A stretch of DNA of 64,000 nt from positions 62,001 to 126,000 of the forward strand of contig JAQJVL010001112.1 of the NCBI GenBank assembly GCA_035578905.1. Reading direction: 5' to 3'. The DNA is from Stictocephala bisonia. Taxonomy: Eukaryota > Arthropoda > Insecta > Hemiptera > Membracidae. Of the stretch, positions 35,951-48,779 are shown one piece after another (the first letter of the stretch is position 1; each line of letters begins with the position of its first letter). The notes beneath the pieces are model-generated. The model was not told the origin of the DNA. It did no database searches and worked only from the letters and a program-made list of their open reading frames with translations. Both the position numbers and the translations under genes were made by a program.

Positions 35951-36211
35951 AAAATGTCATAACACAGTTATCGGATACAAAAATGTCATAACACAGTTAT
36001 CGGATACAAAAATGTCATAACACAGTTATCGGATACAAAAATGTCATAACACAGTTATCGGATACAAAAATGTCATAACACAGTTATCGGATACAAAAAA
36101 GTCATAACACAGTTATCGGATACAAAAATGTCATAACACAGTTATCGGATACAAAAATGTCATAACACAGTTATCGGATACAAAAATGTCATAACACAGT
36201 TATTGGATACG
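35951..36211. repeat. 29-bp tandem array, exactly nine copies
   Basis: 261 bp, nine copies of a 29-bp unit containing ATGTCATAACACAGTTATCG then GATACAAA, with almost no divergence (one AAAGTCAT variant near 36097; the last copy has TTGGATACG). There are no spacers, so it is not a CRISPR array. Confidence 0.97.
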
Positions 36212-36732
36212 AAAATCGGATAATACAGTAATGCATAAAGAAAAAAAAAAACAGCCAGTCGCACATGATTTAGTTTATATTTATGCTTAACTAATAGATC
36301 TCATGTATATTATAAGTGATTTCATAATTCCCTAAGTTAAGAAATCTTTATGACATATTATGGCATACTAGTATAGTAGGCCCATACTTTGTAACTATTT
36401 ATGGAGTTTTGCGATTTAGTTCTGTTATATGCTTAGTTACAATGCATACAAAATATCTTGACGTTACTAAATGACAAGATCTTGACGTTCATAAGTCATA
36501 GGTTTCTCATAATCACATTCAACCACTAGATTAAATTTTAAAGATCCATACACGTTCAGTTGCTGACTTATGATTCTTATCATTGCATCTTTGTGTAGAG
36601 AAAGCAAAAAACAGAGATCTTTCTCTTGGGTTGAATTATTTCTTAAGAAAAATTATTTTACTCTCCCTCCAAAAGCAGATTCAAGTTCAATAAACTGTAT
36701 ATTGGATATACAAAATCCTATGACTAATACAC

Positions 36733-36766
36733 GTAGTGACACCGTACGTTTATGGGTGGGTGGGTG
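36733..36766 (-). repeat. solitary minisatellite core (minus orientation)
   Basis: GTGACACCGTACGTTTATGG followed by GTGGGTGGG. On minus this reads CCCATAAACGTACGGTGTCA, close to the core of the 36-bp array. Confidence 0.5.
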
Positions 36767-36773
36767 AGTATAT

Positions 36774-36808
36774 ACTAAATGGAGGATATACAAAATCCTC
36801 CATTTAGT
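36774..36808. repeat. 14-bp perfect hairpin
   Basis: ACTAAATGGAGGAT (36774-36787), seven-base loop, exact reverse complement (36795-36808). The 16-mer GGATATACAAAATCCT spanning the loop also occurs directly at 36703-36718. Confidence 0.85.
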
Positions 36809-38094
36809 AAGGTTATTGAGGAATTACATTATATTTAATTATAAAAGTAACGGTTGGTAAAATATCTTATAAGTCAATCATTCAATAAAAATAATAAACA
36901 TATACATTTTACGGAATAATTTAAATTCAACTTAATTCTTCAATATTACGGAAAGCATTAATGTACAAGCTAAACATAAATAAAATTAAAGAAATACTAC
37001 CAAATTGTTTTTGATTTTTCTATCAATAAATTCTTTAATAACAAATTAAACTCAAATGTGATAGTAAATAAAATCTACTCGATTGAAACTCCTCCTACCT
37101 AAAATTCAGCATTGATTTATGAATGAGTAATCCTACGAACACAATACTCGAGATATTACGTAACACTAGTCAGTTATATTTAGATAATGTTAGACAAACT
37201 TGAGGTGCTTTCCAAGAGAGGGTGAAATAAATACACAAACTGACGCGCAAAATAACTGGCAAGTTAAGGAGGACTTTCGGCTGTAATATTCCCTTGGCTG
37301 AGCAATTGAGTCTAATAATGTTTTGCGAGATGCACGGGACTTCTACCAGTATTTTGAACGATTTTCCTTAAGATAATTTTACATTTAACAATTATTTTAT
37401 GCATTTACAATCTTCTTAGAAGTTTATAGCCTAATAGGAATGTCATATAATTGTATTTATATTGTAAAACAACTCTATTTATTTTCAGGGCAGGCTTCAA
37501 TGAACGTACATATATTTTACAAGTGATATGTTTTTTTAAAATACTAAACTATTTAATGTTTAAATAGTGTGAGAGAAATATATTATGATACTGTATTACC
37601 AATTTTACAAATTTAAGAGATTTTAGATTTTATGGATAATAAATTTTGGTCACTTTAAAAGTGCAGATAAAGATGAAGCTTTTGGTTAAATAGGATGAGC
37701 ATTCACATAAATTTATATCTACGTTATCTGCAGCTTACCACCGTAATAACAAAAAATATTGAATGTTTCAAACATTTCAAGTGTTTTATGAAACAAACAC
37801 AATGTTTCAACAGGTATCAAACTAATTTAATCGTCAGGTGGTACGTGATGCCATAGGCTACAGTAAATATTAACTTATGAATTTGCTCTTCTAACTAACC
37901 CATGTTAAGTAGGAAAACCCTTAAACAACAACATGCTCATGGATTATTGTAGTCTATTTAGAAAGTATCGTCTTTAATATAAATAGACAATTTTGTTATA
38001 ATAGTGTGTCTAGAAGTTATAGAGTACGTGAGAAGAGTTCACTATAATCTATAAGCATTTAGCTGTTTAAGGGTTTCATTAGATTGATGTGGGA

Positions 38095-40185
38095 TGGTTA
38101 GAAGGTAACGTTGTAAGATAAGGTACGATAAGGATATGGTTGAGACCACAGGAGTTTATGAATGTTGGGGATGGTAAAAGGTAACGTTGTAAGATAAGGT
38201 ATGATAAGGATATGGTTGAGACCACAGGAGTTTACGAATGTTGGGGATGGTAAAAGGTAACGTTGTTAGATAAGGTACGATAGGATATGGTTGAGACCAC
38301 AGGAGTTTATGAATGTTGGGGATGGTAAAAGGTAACGTTGTTAGATAAGGTACGATAGGATATGGTTTAGACCACAGGAGTTTATGAATGTTGGGGATGG
38401 TAAAAGGTAACATAGTTAGATAAGGTACGATAGGATATGGTTGAGACCACAGGAGTTTATGAATGTTGGGGATGGTAGAAGGTAACGTTGTTGGATAAGG
38501 TACGATAGGATATGGTTGAGACCACAGGAGTTTATGAATGTTGGGGATGGTAAAAGGTAACATTGTTAGATAAGGTACGATAGGATATGGTTGAGACCAC
38601 AGGAGTTTATGAATGTTGGGGATGGTAGAAGGTAACGTTGTAAGATAAGGTACGATAAGGATATGGTTGAGACCACAGGAGTTTATGAATGTTGGGGATG
38701 GTAAAAGGTAACATTGTTAGATAAGGTACGATAGGATATGGTTGAGACCACAGGAGTTTATGAATGTTGGGGATGGTAAAAGGTAACGTTGTTAGATAAG
38801 GTACGATAGGATATGGTTGAGACCACAGGAGTTTATGAATGTTGGGGATGGTAAAAGGTAACGTTGTTAGATAAGGTACGATAGGATATGGTTGAGACCA
38901 CAGGAGTTTATGAATGTTGGGGATGGTAAAAGGTAACGTTGTTAGATAAGGTACGATAGGATATGGTTGAGACCACAGGAGTTTATGAATGTTGGGGATG
39001 GTAAAAGGTAACATAGTTAGATAAGGTACGATAGGATATGGTTGAGACCACAGGAGTTTATGAATGTTGGGGATGGTAGAAGGTAACGTTGTTGGATAAG
39101 GTAAGATAGGATATGGTTGAGACCACAGGAGTTTATGAATGTTGGGGATGGTAAAAAGTAACATTGTTAGATAAGGTACGATAGGATATGGTTGAGACCA
39201 CAGGAGTTTATGAATGTTGGGGATGGTAAAAGGTAACGTTGTTAGATAAGGTACGATAGGATATGGTTGAGACCACAGGAGTTTATGAATGTTGGGGATG
39301 GTAAAAGGTAACGTTGTTAGATGAGGTACGATAGGATATGGTTGAGACCACAGGAGTTTATGAATGTTGGGGATGGTAGAAGGTAACGTTGTTAGATAAG
39401 GTACGATAGGATATGGTTGAGACCACAGGAGTTTATGAATGTTGGGGATGGTAGAAGGTAACGTTGTTGGATAAGGTACGATAGGATATGGTTGAGACCA
39501 CAGGAGTTTATGAATGTTGGGGATGGTAGAAGGTAACGTTGTTGGATAAGGTACGATAGGATATGGTTGAGACCACAGGAGTTTATAAATGGTGGGGATG
39601 GTAGAAGGTAACGTTGTTGGATAAGGTACGATAGGATATGGTTGAGACCACAGGAGTTTATGAATGTTGGGGATGGTAGAAGGTAACGTTGTTGGATAAG
39701 GTACGATAGGATATGGTTGAGACCACAGGAGTTTATGAATGTTGGGGATGGTAGAAGGTAACGTTGTTGGATAAGGTACGATAGGATATGGTTGAGACCA
39801 CAGGAGTTTATGAATGTTGGGGATGGTAGAAGGTAACGTTGTTGGATAAGGTACGATAGGATATGGTTGAGACCACAGGAGTTTATGAATGTTGGGGATG
39901 GTAGAAGGTAACGTTGTTGGATAAGGTACGATAGGATATGGTTGAGACCACAGGAGTTTATGAATGTTGGGGATGGTAGAAGGTAACGTTGTTGGATAAG
40001 GTACGATAGGATATGGTTGAGACCACAGGAGTTTATGAATGTTGGGGATGGTAGAAGGTAACGTTGTTGGATAAGGTACGATAGGATATGGTTGAGACCA
40101 CAGGAGTTTATAAATGGTGGGGATGGTAGAAGGTAACGTTGTTGGATAAGGTACGATAGGATATGGTTGAGACCACAGGAGTTTA
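38095..40185. repeat. 75-bp minisatellite, about 28 copies, with higher-order structure
   Basis: About 2.1 kb of a 75-bp unit containing GAGACCACAGGAGTTTATGA and TGTTGGGGATGG. A few copies have 76 bp (GATAAGGATAT instead of GATAGGATAT). Variant types (ACGTTGTTAG, ACATAGTTAG, AGAAGGTAACGTTGTTGG, ACATTGTTAG) recur in the same order around 38240-38600 and 38790-39180. A TTTATAAATGGTGG variant recurs at 39581 and 40106, exactly seven units apart. Minus-strand frames of 135, 305 and 544 codons exist only because 75 is divisible by three. Confidence 0.97.
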
Positions 40186-42944
40186 TACATTTTGAAAATT
40201 CGTGTTCGTTTGATAAAACAGTTGAAGCATCTGAGGTCCAAACAATTTTACCTGTCCTAAAAAATGCAATGGCAACAGATAATCTTAAATCTATAATAAA
40301 CACATACATTCATTAGGGAGGAATTTATATTCCAAGTTTTTTTAGATACTAAATTTGACAACACTTTTATTTGTACCAACTACTGAGGAAATCTCTTTGA
40401 GGTCAGTGTACGTAAAAGTAAGATCCGGTAAGAGAGGTTAACAGATTTTAATGTACAGTATGTTGCGAATATCATGTGCAGTAAAGGTGTGATTCGGAAT
40501 GAAATTTATAGGTCACTGATGGTGTTGAAGTATTTTATAAAATCACGATAACTTATGAGTGTTTTTCATACAGAAATCATAACACCCATAATAAAGCCAA
40601 TAAAGCCCATAGTAGCCAAATAAAGATCGTTTTCATCTCAATTCACCCAAAATTAGTATTGGGATAGCAAATATTAATGCTAATAACTGTAGAAAATATT
40701 TACAAAAACAATACTGCCTTTGAACATATAGCATTTTGTAGTTATTTGTGAAACTGGTGTGCAAAGTAACACTTAGCTGCACGAGAGAAATACTGCAATG
40801 GATTCTCAAGTGCAGGATGGATGCTTTGAGCACAAGTTGTACATCATATCCTATAGTTGAACAGCCAAATCAAAAAACCACTGTCAAAATACATGTCATC
40901 ACCATCCATTTTGCTAAATAACCAGTCTTATCAAAACTTAAATAGGTTATGTAAACGTTCACAACGTTTGATAACAATAAAGACTACATAAACGGTTCTG
41001 TTTACACTCGGCGCTGCCAACTTAACTATTGCAAGTGTACGTGAAGTTAATTGCTTATGGCCAATTGATGTATTATTTTTGTTTTTAACTTAAAAATTTT
41101 CAATGCGGTAAAGTAACGCGAGTGTGGTAAAGTGTTTAAATGCAGTAATCACCTACTTTGGGACTTGTATTGAGTGCAGGAACAGCCACTTTGCTAGGCA
41201 ACTGTAGGACAAATGCTGTAAAGGTTACTTGTACAAACAGTTACGAAGAAGTTAATACAGCTCTTCATTGTTAATCTCTTGAGGGAATATGGCTATGGGT
41301 AGTACTCTAACATCTGAATGCAGCTTAGTCTTTCTTGTGCAATAATATCTCTGGGATTACCATTGAGGTTTATTGGTGTTTAAAGAAGAACTCTTATCCA
41401 GGTCAGAGATATAATCCTGTTCGCTATATTTGCTGATGTGGAACGACTCCTTTCAAACGTCAGTGAGGTACTTCTGTTGAATATTCTGTATTTTGTTATT
41501 TTATACTTTCATGTAAAAAGAAAAACCTTCGTATAAAAGGCAGTTTTAACAATTCAATTAATTACTCTGTAATACCAAGTACAGTACATATTACCTTGTA
41601 GCGTTGTAGGGTTAAAGGCAATATAATTCAGTGCAGTAAAATGGAATAGAGGTCTGTATTGTTCAGAAAATTAAACACCCACTCTAAAATGAATTTGTTA
41701 CATCATTTAAGTACTTTTATTGATAGTATTATTATATTGTTATTATGTTTAAATAGGTTAAATATAGTATATTTTAGGTTAAATGTACAACTAATAATAA
41801 TATTTAGTTAGGTTGGTAATTAAGTTGATAAATAAGTTGATAGTAGGGCTCGTACACAAAACATCAATATTTCTGTGTAAAGTCTTTCAACACGTACACT
41901 TACCAAAGGCACAAGAATATTTTGACAAAATCATTTAAAGCTAAATTAACGATACTGTATAATAATGGCGAATATTCTCAATATAGGTTCGATAAAACAA
42001 CATATTTTATATATTTTTAACTTTGCCATATAAATTGCCTTGAACACAGTTTGTTTGACGAATATAACAATTTTATATGTATTAAGATATTTTTTAACCT
42101 ATTAAAGTAAATTTCTTTAAAAAACCTGTAAAAATAATTTGAATCACTTTTATTTTTGATGCAATATTTTTTACAACGATGTGTCCTTTCAATGAGCATA
42201 TTATTAAGATTTGTCACAGTAAATTATCAAGGAAGGATATTGGGAGAGAACCACTTGCTTACCATTTGAGTTCAGTGATCCGTTAGAATGACCTGGCTGA
42301 TAGGAGTAGAATCTTAACGCAGGATCTGATTAGAAACGTTTATTGTGCCTATGTACAAATCTACTTCAATATGGCATAATAGCGTGAAGTAGTACATACA
42401 AATCAACTTTAATTGCTTTGGAAATGACACAGAAAGCAATTATTAAACCAGCTCTCCGCAAAAGTAGAAGATATTCAACAGATATTTTGCTCAATAAATT
42501 TAAAGTCTTTATCCTTACTCAACTGTTTGTTTAGAGTAATGGCTATATATATTTTCAAAAACCCAACTGTAGTTAATTAACATGTGATCCACAGCCATTT
42601 TAAGAAAAGGTCAATCGCGGTACCAAAAATCACAAAATCAATAAACAAAACAAATCCTTTTTATATTGCTAGTGTTTTATACCTGAATTTACCCAACCAT
42701 ATCAGAGCTCCAGCCCCATACTCATTTGGTACATTAAAAAATGTATGAACAAATGGCTTGTTGAGGTAGGAAGGGAAAATATAAACAATTTGTTAATGTA
42801 CACTGAATAACATTAAATATATAGATGTTTCGTCATGTACAGGTTTTTTTTTCTTTCTGGGTTTATAAATGTAAAACTTTAACTTAGGTTGGTGCTTGTA
42901 TGCTTGAAAATGGGGCTGGGTGAATGGATGTGGCATGTTGTCTG
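40186..42944. other. non-coding, nothing recognised
   Basis: About 2.7 kb, AT-rich. A slightly GC-richer patch near 41000-41230 has no open frame of note. No element recognised. Confidence 0.5.
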
Positions 42945-43083
<139 letters not shown>

Positions 43084-43235
43084 TAACTATTCATTTATTA
43101 AAATTTTGATTATTTTTAATTTTTATTATTTTTAATTTATTGACTTATTTTTATTATTATTTATTTATTTATATATTTCTGTTTGAGTGTGTGGAGAGGT
43201 ATAAGTGAGGATGAGTGTATGCGTGTGAGGTTTGA

Positions 43236-44352
<1,117 letters not shown>

Positions 44353-45001
44353 GGTATATGGGGCCCCATACCGCATGTATAGGGGTTTGGTTAGTCTTGT
44401 TCGATTGGTATGGTGGGCCAATACCGCATGTATAGGGGTTTGGTTAGTCTTGTTTGATTGGTATGGTGGGCCAATACCGCATGTATAGGGGTTTGGTTAG
44501 TCTTGTTTGATTGGTATGGTGGGCCAATACCGCATGTATAGGGGTTTGGTTAGTCTTGTTTGATTGGTATGGTGGGCCAATACCGCATGTATAGGGGTTT
44601 GGTTAGTCTTGTTTGATTGGTATGGTGGGCCAATACCGCATGTATAGGGGTTTGGTTAGTGTTGTTCGATTGGTATTGTGGCTCAATACCGCATGTATAG
44701 GGGTTTGGTTAGTCTTGTTTGATTGGTATGGTGGGCCAATACCGCATGTATAGGGGTTTGGTTAGTCTTGTTTGATTGGTATGGTGGGCCAATACCGCAT
44801 GTATAGGGGTTTGGTTAGTCTTGTTCGATTGGTATTGTGGCTCAATACCGCATGTATAGGGGTTTGGTTAGTCTTGTTTGATTGGTATGGTGGGCCAATA
44901 TCGCATGTATAGGGGTTTGGTTAGTCTTGTTTGATTGGTATGGTGGGCCAATATCGCATGTATAGGGGTTTGGTTAGTGTTGTTCGATTGGTATGATGGC
45001 C
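44353..45001. repeat. 53-bp minisatellite, 12 copies
   Basis: Units begin at 44371 and every 53 bp to 44954. Each contains CCGCATGTATAGGGGTTTGG and GGTATGGTGGGCCAATA. A TTCGATTGGTATTGTGGCTC variant recurs 159 bp (three units) apart near 44665 and 44824, a sign of block duplication. GGTGGGCCAATACC is shared with the reverse complement of the 36-bp array at 1897. Confidence 0.96.
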
Positions 45002-46137
45002 CTTGGGCACCTAAAACAGTAGAGGTAAAGAACACGATTTAGAGTAGGTTTTTTTTACAATTTCTTCTTATAATTATTTTATCACAAGGAGATATAACCA
45101 GCCAATAGGAGTACAATACTAAACATTATCCGTTTGGAGCTTAAACCCTCTTGAATTTGGGATTTGCAGTTCCATATCTTACCATATGAGCCAACATACT
45201 GGTGATCGGTTTCCTATTATCCTAATTATTGTGTGATGCAATTGTTCTTGGTTACTAATCGAGGAGTTTTTATATCTACCTTTCCCTGATGCAGGCCGAA
45301 ATTATGTACATTAAGTAAATACAATTAGCTATTACTCCCAAATCACTTATAGGTACATATGTTTTGGAAGTTGTTTTATTTTATTTTTTAATTATTTTTT
45401 AAGAGATCCACTCTTATGTTTTATCTTACTCTGCCCAATTTTCCCTTTATGGGGACTAATATGTATGGGGAACTTAAATAATGATTTAAAATATATCACT
45501 GTAGTTGGATAACTCACAACTTTTAGTGTTATAAATGTTTAACCTAGCTAAATGTAATGAAATGCAATTCTATATATTTTAGGTTGGTCAAACCATATTC
45601 TTGTGGGGTTAATGATATATTAAGAAATTGAACTAGCTCTATTTTATTTTTCACGGCCTGCATTACAAATATTAATATATATTAAATCTTAAAATTAAGA
45701 TAAATATTAAATTACATCTTAATATTAAGATCAAACAATCCATATAGATTACAATACAGAATGACATAACGTCCTTTAAATTCTTAGAGTTTTTATTTCA
45801 ACATCGAAAGTTATTTAAAATTATAATAAAATAATTTATATTTGTTATTTTAAATGTTGATTTTATATTAAAGGCTAAAACCGTAAAATAAAAAAAAATT
45901 CATGTAAAGTTGATAAATATTAAATTAATTTATTACGTACTTGGACATATTTTCAATATAGGGTTTATTTCTTTATTTCTCTTGAATACAGTGCTGTACA
46001 TGAGGAAATGTATTTCTTATCAACTAGAAAAGTACAACAAATCATTGATAACAAAGTCATTAAAAAGAAGTCATCTTCAAAAATTCATTAATAGAGACAT
46101 TAGATAAATGAGAATAACGCCTTGCAACCAAAAAGAA
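45002..46137. other. non-coding, nothing recognised
   Basis: AT-rich, with a TTAATATTAAGAT-type palindromic patch near 45660-45740. No gene recognised. Confidence 0.5.
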
Positions 46138-46431
46138 AGGAAATGCTAAAAAGAGGCTGTATGAAGATAGTAAGAAGTGTACTAAAACATTTGTGCCTAG
46201 TAAAAAAATAAAAATTGAAGGACAGCGCAACAAAATTCCGCTGTCCTCTGTTTGGAGTCATCAGATGAAGAGGATGCCTTATGTTTGGTCTGTGGAGACA
46301 AATATGATGAAAGTGCTCCTAATGAAGTATGGATACAATGTACAAAGTGCAAAGACTGGGCCCACGAGAAATGTAGACGTGGCTCCATCTTCTATGTTTG
46401 TGAAAATTGTGACGCAGACAAAAATGATTAA
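46138..46431 (+). pseudogene. Tigger/pogo-like transposase C-terminus with PHD finger
   Basis: From about 46138 one frame gives a basic linker (KKRLYEDSKK..., PSKKIKIEG). After a frameshift around 46245-46255 another frame encodes SSDEEDALCLVCGDKYDES, then WIQCTKCKDWAHEKC and YVCENCDADKND before a TAA at 46429. The Cys/His spacing (CX2C...CX2CX4HX2C...CX2C) is a PHD-type finger. The acidic lead-in plus finger at the extreme C-terminus is typical of insect Tigger/pogo-type DDE transposases. No DDE core precedes it. A stand-alone PHD gene is unlikely given the frameshift. Confidence 0.6.
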
Positions 46432-46539
46432 AATTTCAAAGTAAATAAGCCTGTATAACTAGGTTACTAAGTAATATTGTTTCTTCATTGTATGATCGCA
46501 ATTCACTAGTTTATATTTTGTTGTTTGATTTATATGATT

Positions 46540-47720
46540 AATTATTATAACTTCTTCTTTTCTTGGATTTACATTAGTGATAATCACACGTTCTCCTAAT
46601 ATGACTTAGTTACTAGGGGTTTTGTAACTGTTTTAAGAAATAATTTTTCAACCATGTATACATTTGTTTTAAGGATTTTACTCATGACTCTACATTATAT
46701 GTAAGCAGTTGAATTTTCTGTCATTGAATAATGGTGGGTTTGGTAAATGACCATTTTTCTTCTGGTATTGTATTTATTTTCATATATAAAAGTAAACAAG
46801 GTTTTTATTTTTTAAGTAAAACTTACAAATTTGAAAAATATAGTTACAGGGTAGGGTTAAAATATCTTTTGACATAAAAATTGGTTTGCAGTGCTCTTTA
46901 TATGATTTGTGTGTATTATTCTGATGGCTATCTTGTGTATCATAATAGTTCTGTTGAGATTTGTCGCTGAAGTGCCATACCATACAACTAGCCCATATGT
47001 CATGATGCTATGAAATGTAGCGTAATAGAATTTTTTTATTGTATCTATTGTAACATAATGGAGAAAATATTTAGGGAGAAACAGGCAGAATTACGTCTTT
47101 TATCAATGTAATCAATGTGAAAATTAAAGGACAATTTTGAGTCTATGAATACTCCTAGAAATATTACAGCATCTGTTTTGTTGGATTTATTTTGAATTTC
47201 TATAGCTTTGTTTTTAGGGTTTTGGAATGTTAATAACTGTGTTTCAACATTTAATTTCAGTACATTCACAGAGAACCAATAGTGTAGTTGTTTAAAAAGG
47301 GTTTTGTTTCCGATTGGAGTGTGTCTCTATATCCCTGGCTCTGATTACAGCAGAAATGTCATCTGCATATTGAATTAGCATACATAAGCTTAAGCTTAGT
47401 TGAACAATAAAAGCTAATTCGGAAACATATATTAAAAACAAAGTAGGTCCAAATTTAAGCCCTGGAGACAGCCAATTTTTTAAAAATATTCCAGCTAGAT
47501 AAAAATTGTCCGTTTTTAGTAATTTTGACTCTTTGATATATGTATTAAAAGTAAGATTTAATGCTATGCCGTGAATTTCAAAGTGTTTAATAAAATGTTT
47601 ATGTCCATGCTTTTGATAAAACACAAAAATGCTCAGAATTAATCTTTACTATCATTGCTTTTATACAACGTATCAGTTATAGAAACTATTGCATCCAATT
47701 TTGAAAAATTTTCAATTAAT
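46540..47720 (-). pseudogene. decayed LINE reverse transcriptase
   Basis: Read on minus, pieces in three frames follow the LINE order. An N-terminal palm remnant lies near 47700-47560 (KLDAIVSITDTLYKS). Next comes LSPGLKFGPTLFLIYVSEL at about 47470-47410 (motif B, Gly-Pro-Gln lost), then QYADDISAVI near 47370 (catalytic YADD kept). VIFLGVFIDSKLSFNFHIDY lies near 47160. A C-terminal region near 47030-46700 reads FHSIMTYGLVVWYG, then NKYNTRRKM. Several frameshifts and stops. Jockey/CR1-type group by motif style; exact clade unknown. 5' truncated near 47750. Confidence 0.8.
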
Positions 47721-47759
47721 ACAAACTGTCCCTTATTGATGATCGCTTAAACATTATGA

Positions 47760-48230
47760 TCGTCTTCCTCGGACGGTTCAGTTTTCCTCTCAGTGTTCCA
47801 TTTAGTTTTAGTGTCTTTGTGTTCATTTTCTGTGTTCCGTGATTTCGTTTTCTATGTTCCTTGGCGTTGTCGGTAATGTCACCAATCTAGATTGGCAGCC
47901 GACGACGACATGTTTTGCGGCTAGAAACGTTTAACCGTGGCCCCGGGGTCGGAGAGTGATGGACGGGCACCTGCATGGTTACTGACGACGTTTTCCTGGA
48001 GGCACAATGGACAACCTACGGGCTGGGACTAGCCTTTACTGTGCGTCCCAGAGGGCAGCCACTTCTTCACCCTTTCCGCGCTGGCCATCCATCGGCCTCC
48101 AGGATGAAAACATCGACATGCCGGTGACCCACACCCAATTATTTATCCGGCCCTTCTGGCTTCCAACGATTGAACATGTTGAAGAACGTTTTCCTGTGAA
48201 AAAACTTGTTTTGTAACTAACTCATAATAA
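47760..48230. other. GC-richer island, unassigned
   Basis: Composition jumps relative to flanks (CGTGGCCCCGGGGTCGGAG near 47936; CGACGACGACATG near 47902). A 69-codon open frame (48007-48216, MDNLRAGTSLYC...) has no domain I recognise. It could be a LINE 5' region or a host exon. It abuts the truncated end of the LINE on its left. Confidence 0.35.
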
Positions 48231-48567
48231 CTACACGATTATTTTGTACAAAATTGACGTACAATCAACAAGAAACCTTTTAATGGATTGAACGAAGTCA
48301 AAATGATATGATTAACTGTTTACAGTAATATGCATGCTAGAATATGAATCATAGTGTGCATATTTTATTATTTTTTATTCATAGTATACATTTATGAATA
48401 TTTTTACATAACCTTAATTGGTATGCTAGTATGTGTTTCATATATCTATTACTATAGTATGTTATATTATATAACAAAATAATGTTCGCGAAATATTGTT
48501 CCTATACACAATTCTGTTGTGTGAAATATTCGTTTTGGTACATCGTTATCATTGAAGTAGATCTTGA

Positions 48568-48779
48568 TTGTTAATGTAACTGGTAAAATATTTATTATAT
48601 ACAGTGTAGCAAGTCGATCAACAATCAAAACTCATACTATTAGTTCTTAAGTAAGTATGCAGTAAGCTATTGTTAATGTAACTGGTAAAGTATTTATATA
48701 TACAGTGTAGCAAGTCAATCAATAATCAAAACTCATACTATTAGTTCTTAAGTAACTATGCAATAAGCTATTGTTAATT
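48568..48779. repeat. 102-bp tandem duplication
   Basis: TTGTTAATGTAACTGGTAAA starts at 48568 and again at 48670. The two 102-bp copies are nearly identical, and a third begins (ATTGTTAATT) and stops. Confidence 0.9.

Larger units (their letters stand above)
36212..38094. other. non-coding with a hairpin and a solitary core
   Basis: AT-rich. 36703-36808 contains a direct repeat, a single minisatellite core and a perfect hairpin. No gene recognised. Confidence 0.5.

Noticed and set aside
35951..36211. Regular 29-bp direct repeats suggesting a CRISPR array
   Set aside because: Repeats are contiguous without spacers, the genome is eukaryotic, and no cas-like genes are present.
37220..37300. 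Possible third, inverted copy of the 12970/25747 dispersed repeat
   Set aside because: Only a few blocks (TACAGCCG, TTGCCAG) match; not distinguishable from chance by eye.
38607..40241. 544-codon minus-strand open frame with 25-residue repeats (KLLWSQPYPIVPYP...)
   Set aside because: It is the 75-bp minisatellite read in a frame divisible by three. Alternative frames are equally open (39392-40309), and a 76-bp unit variant breaks the frame.
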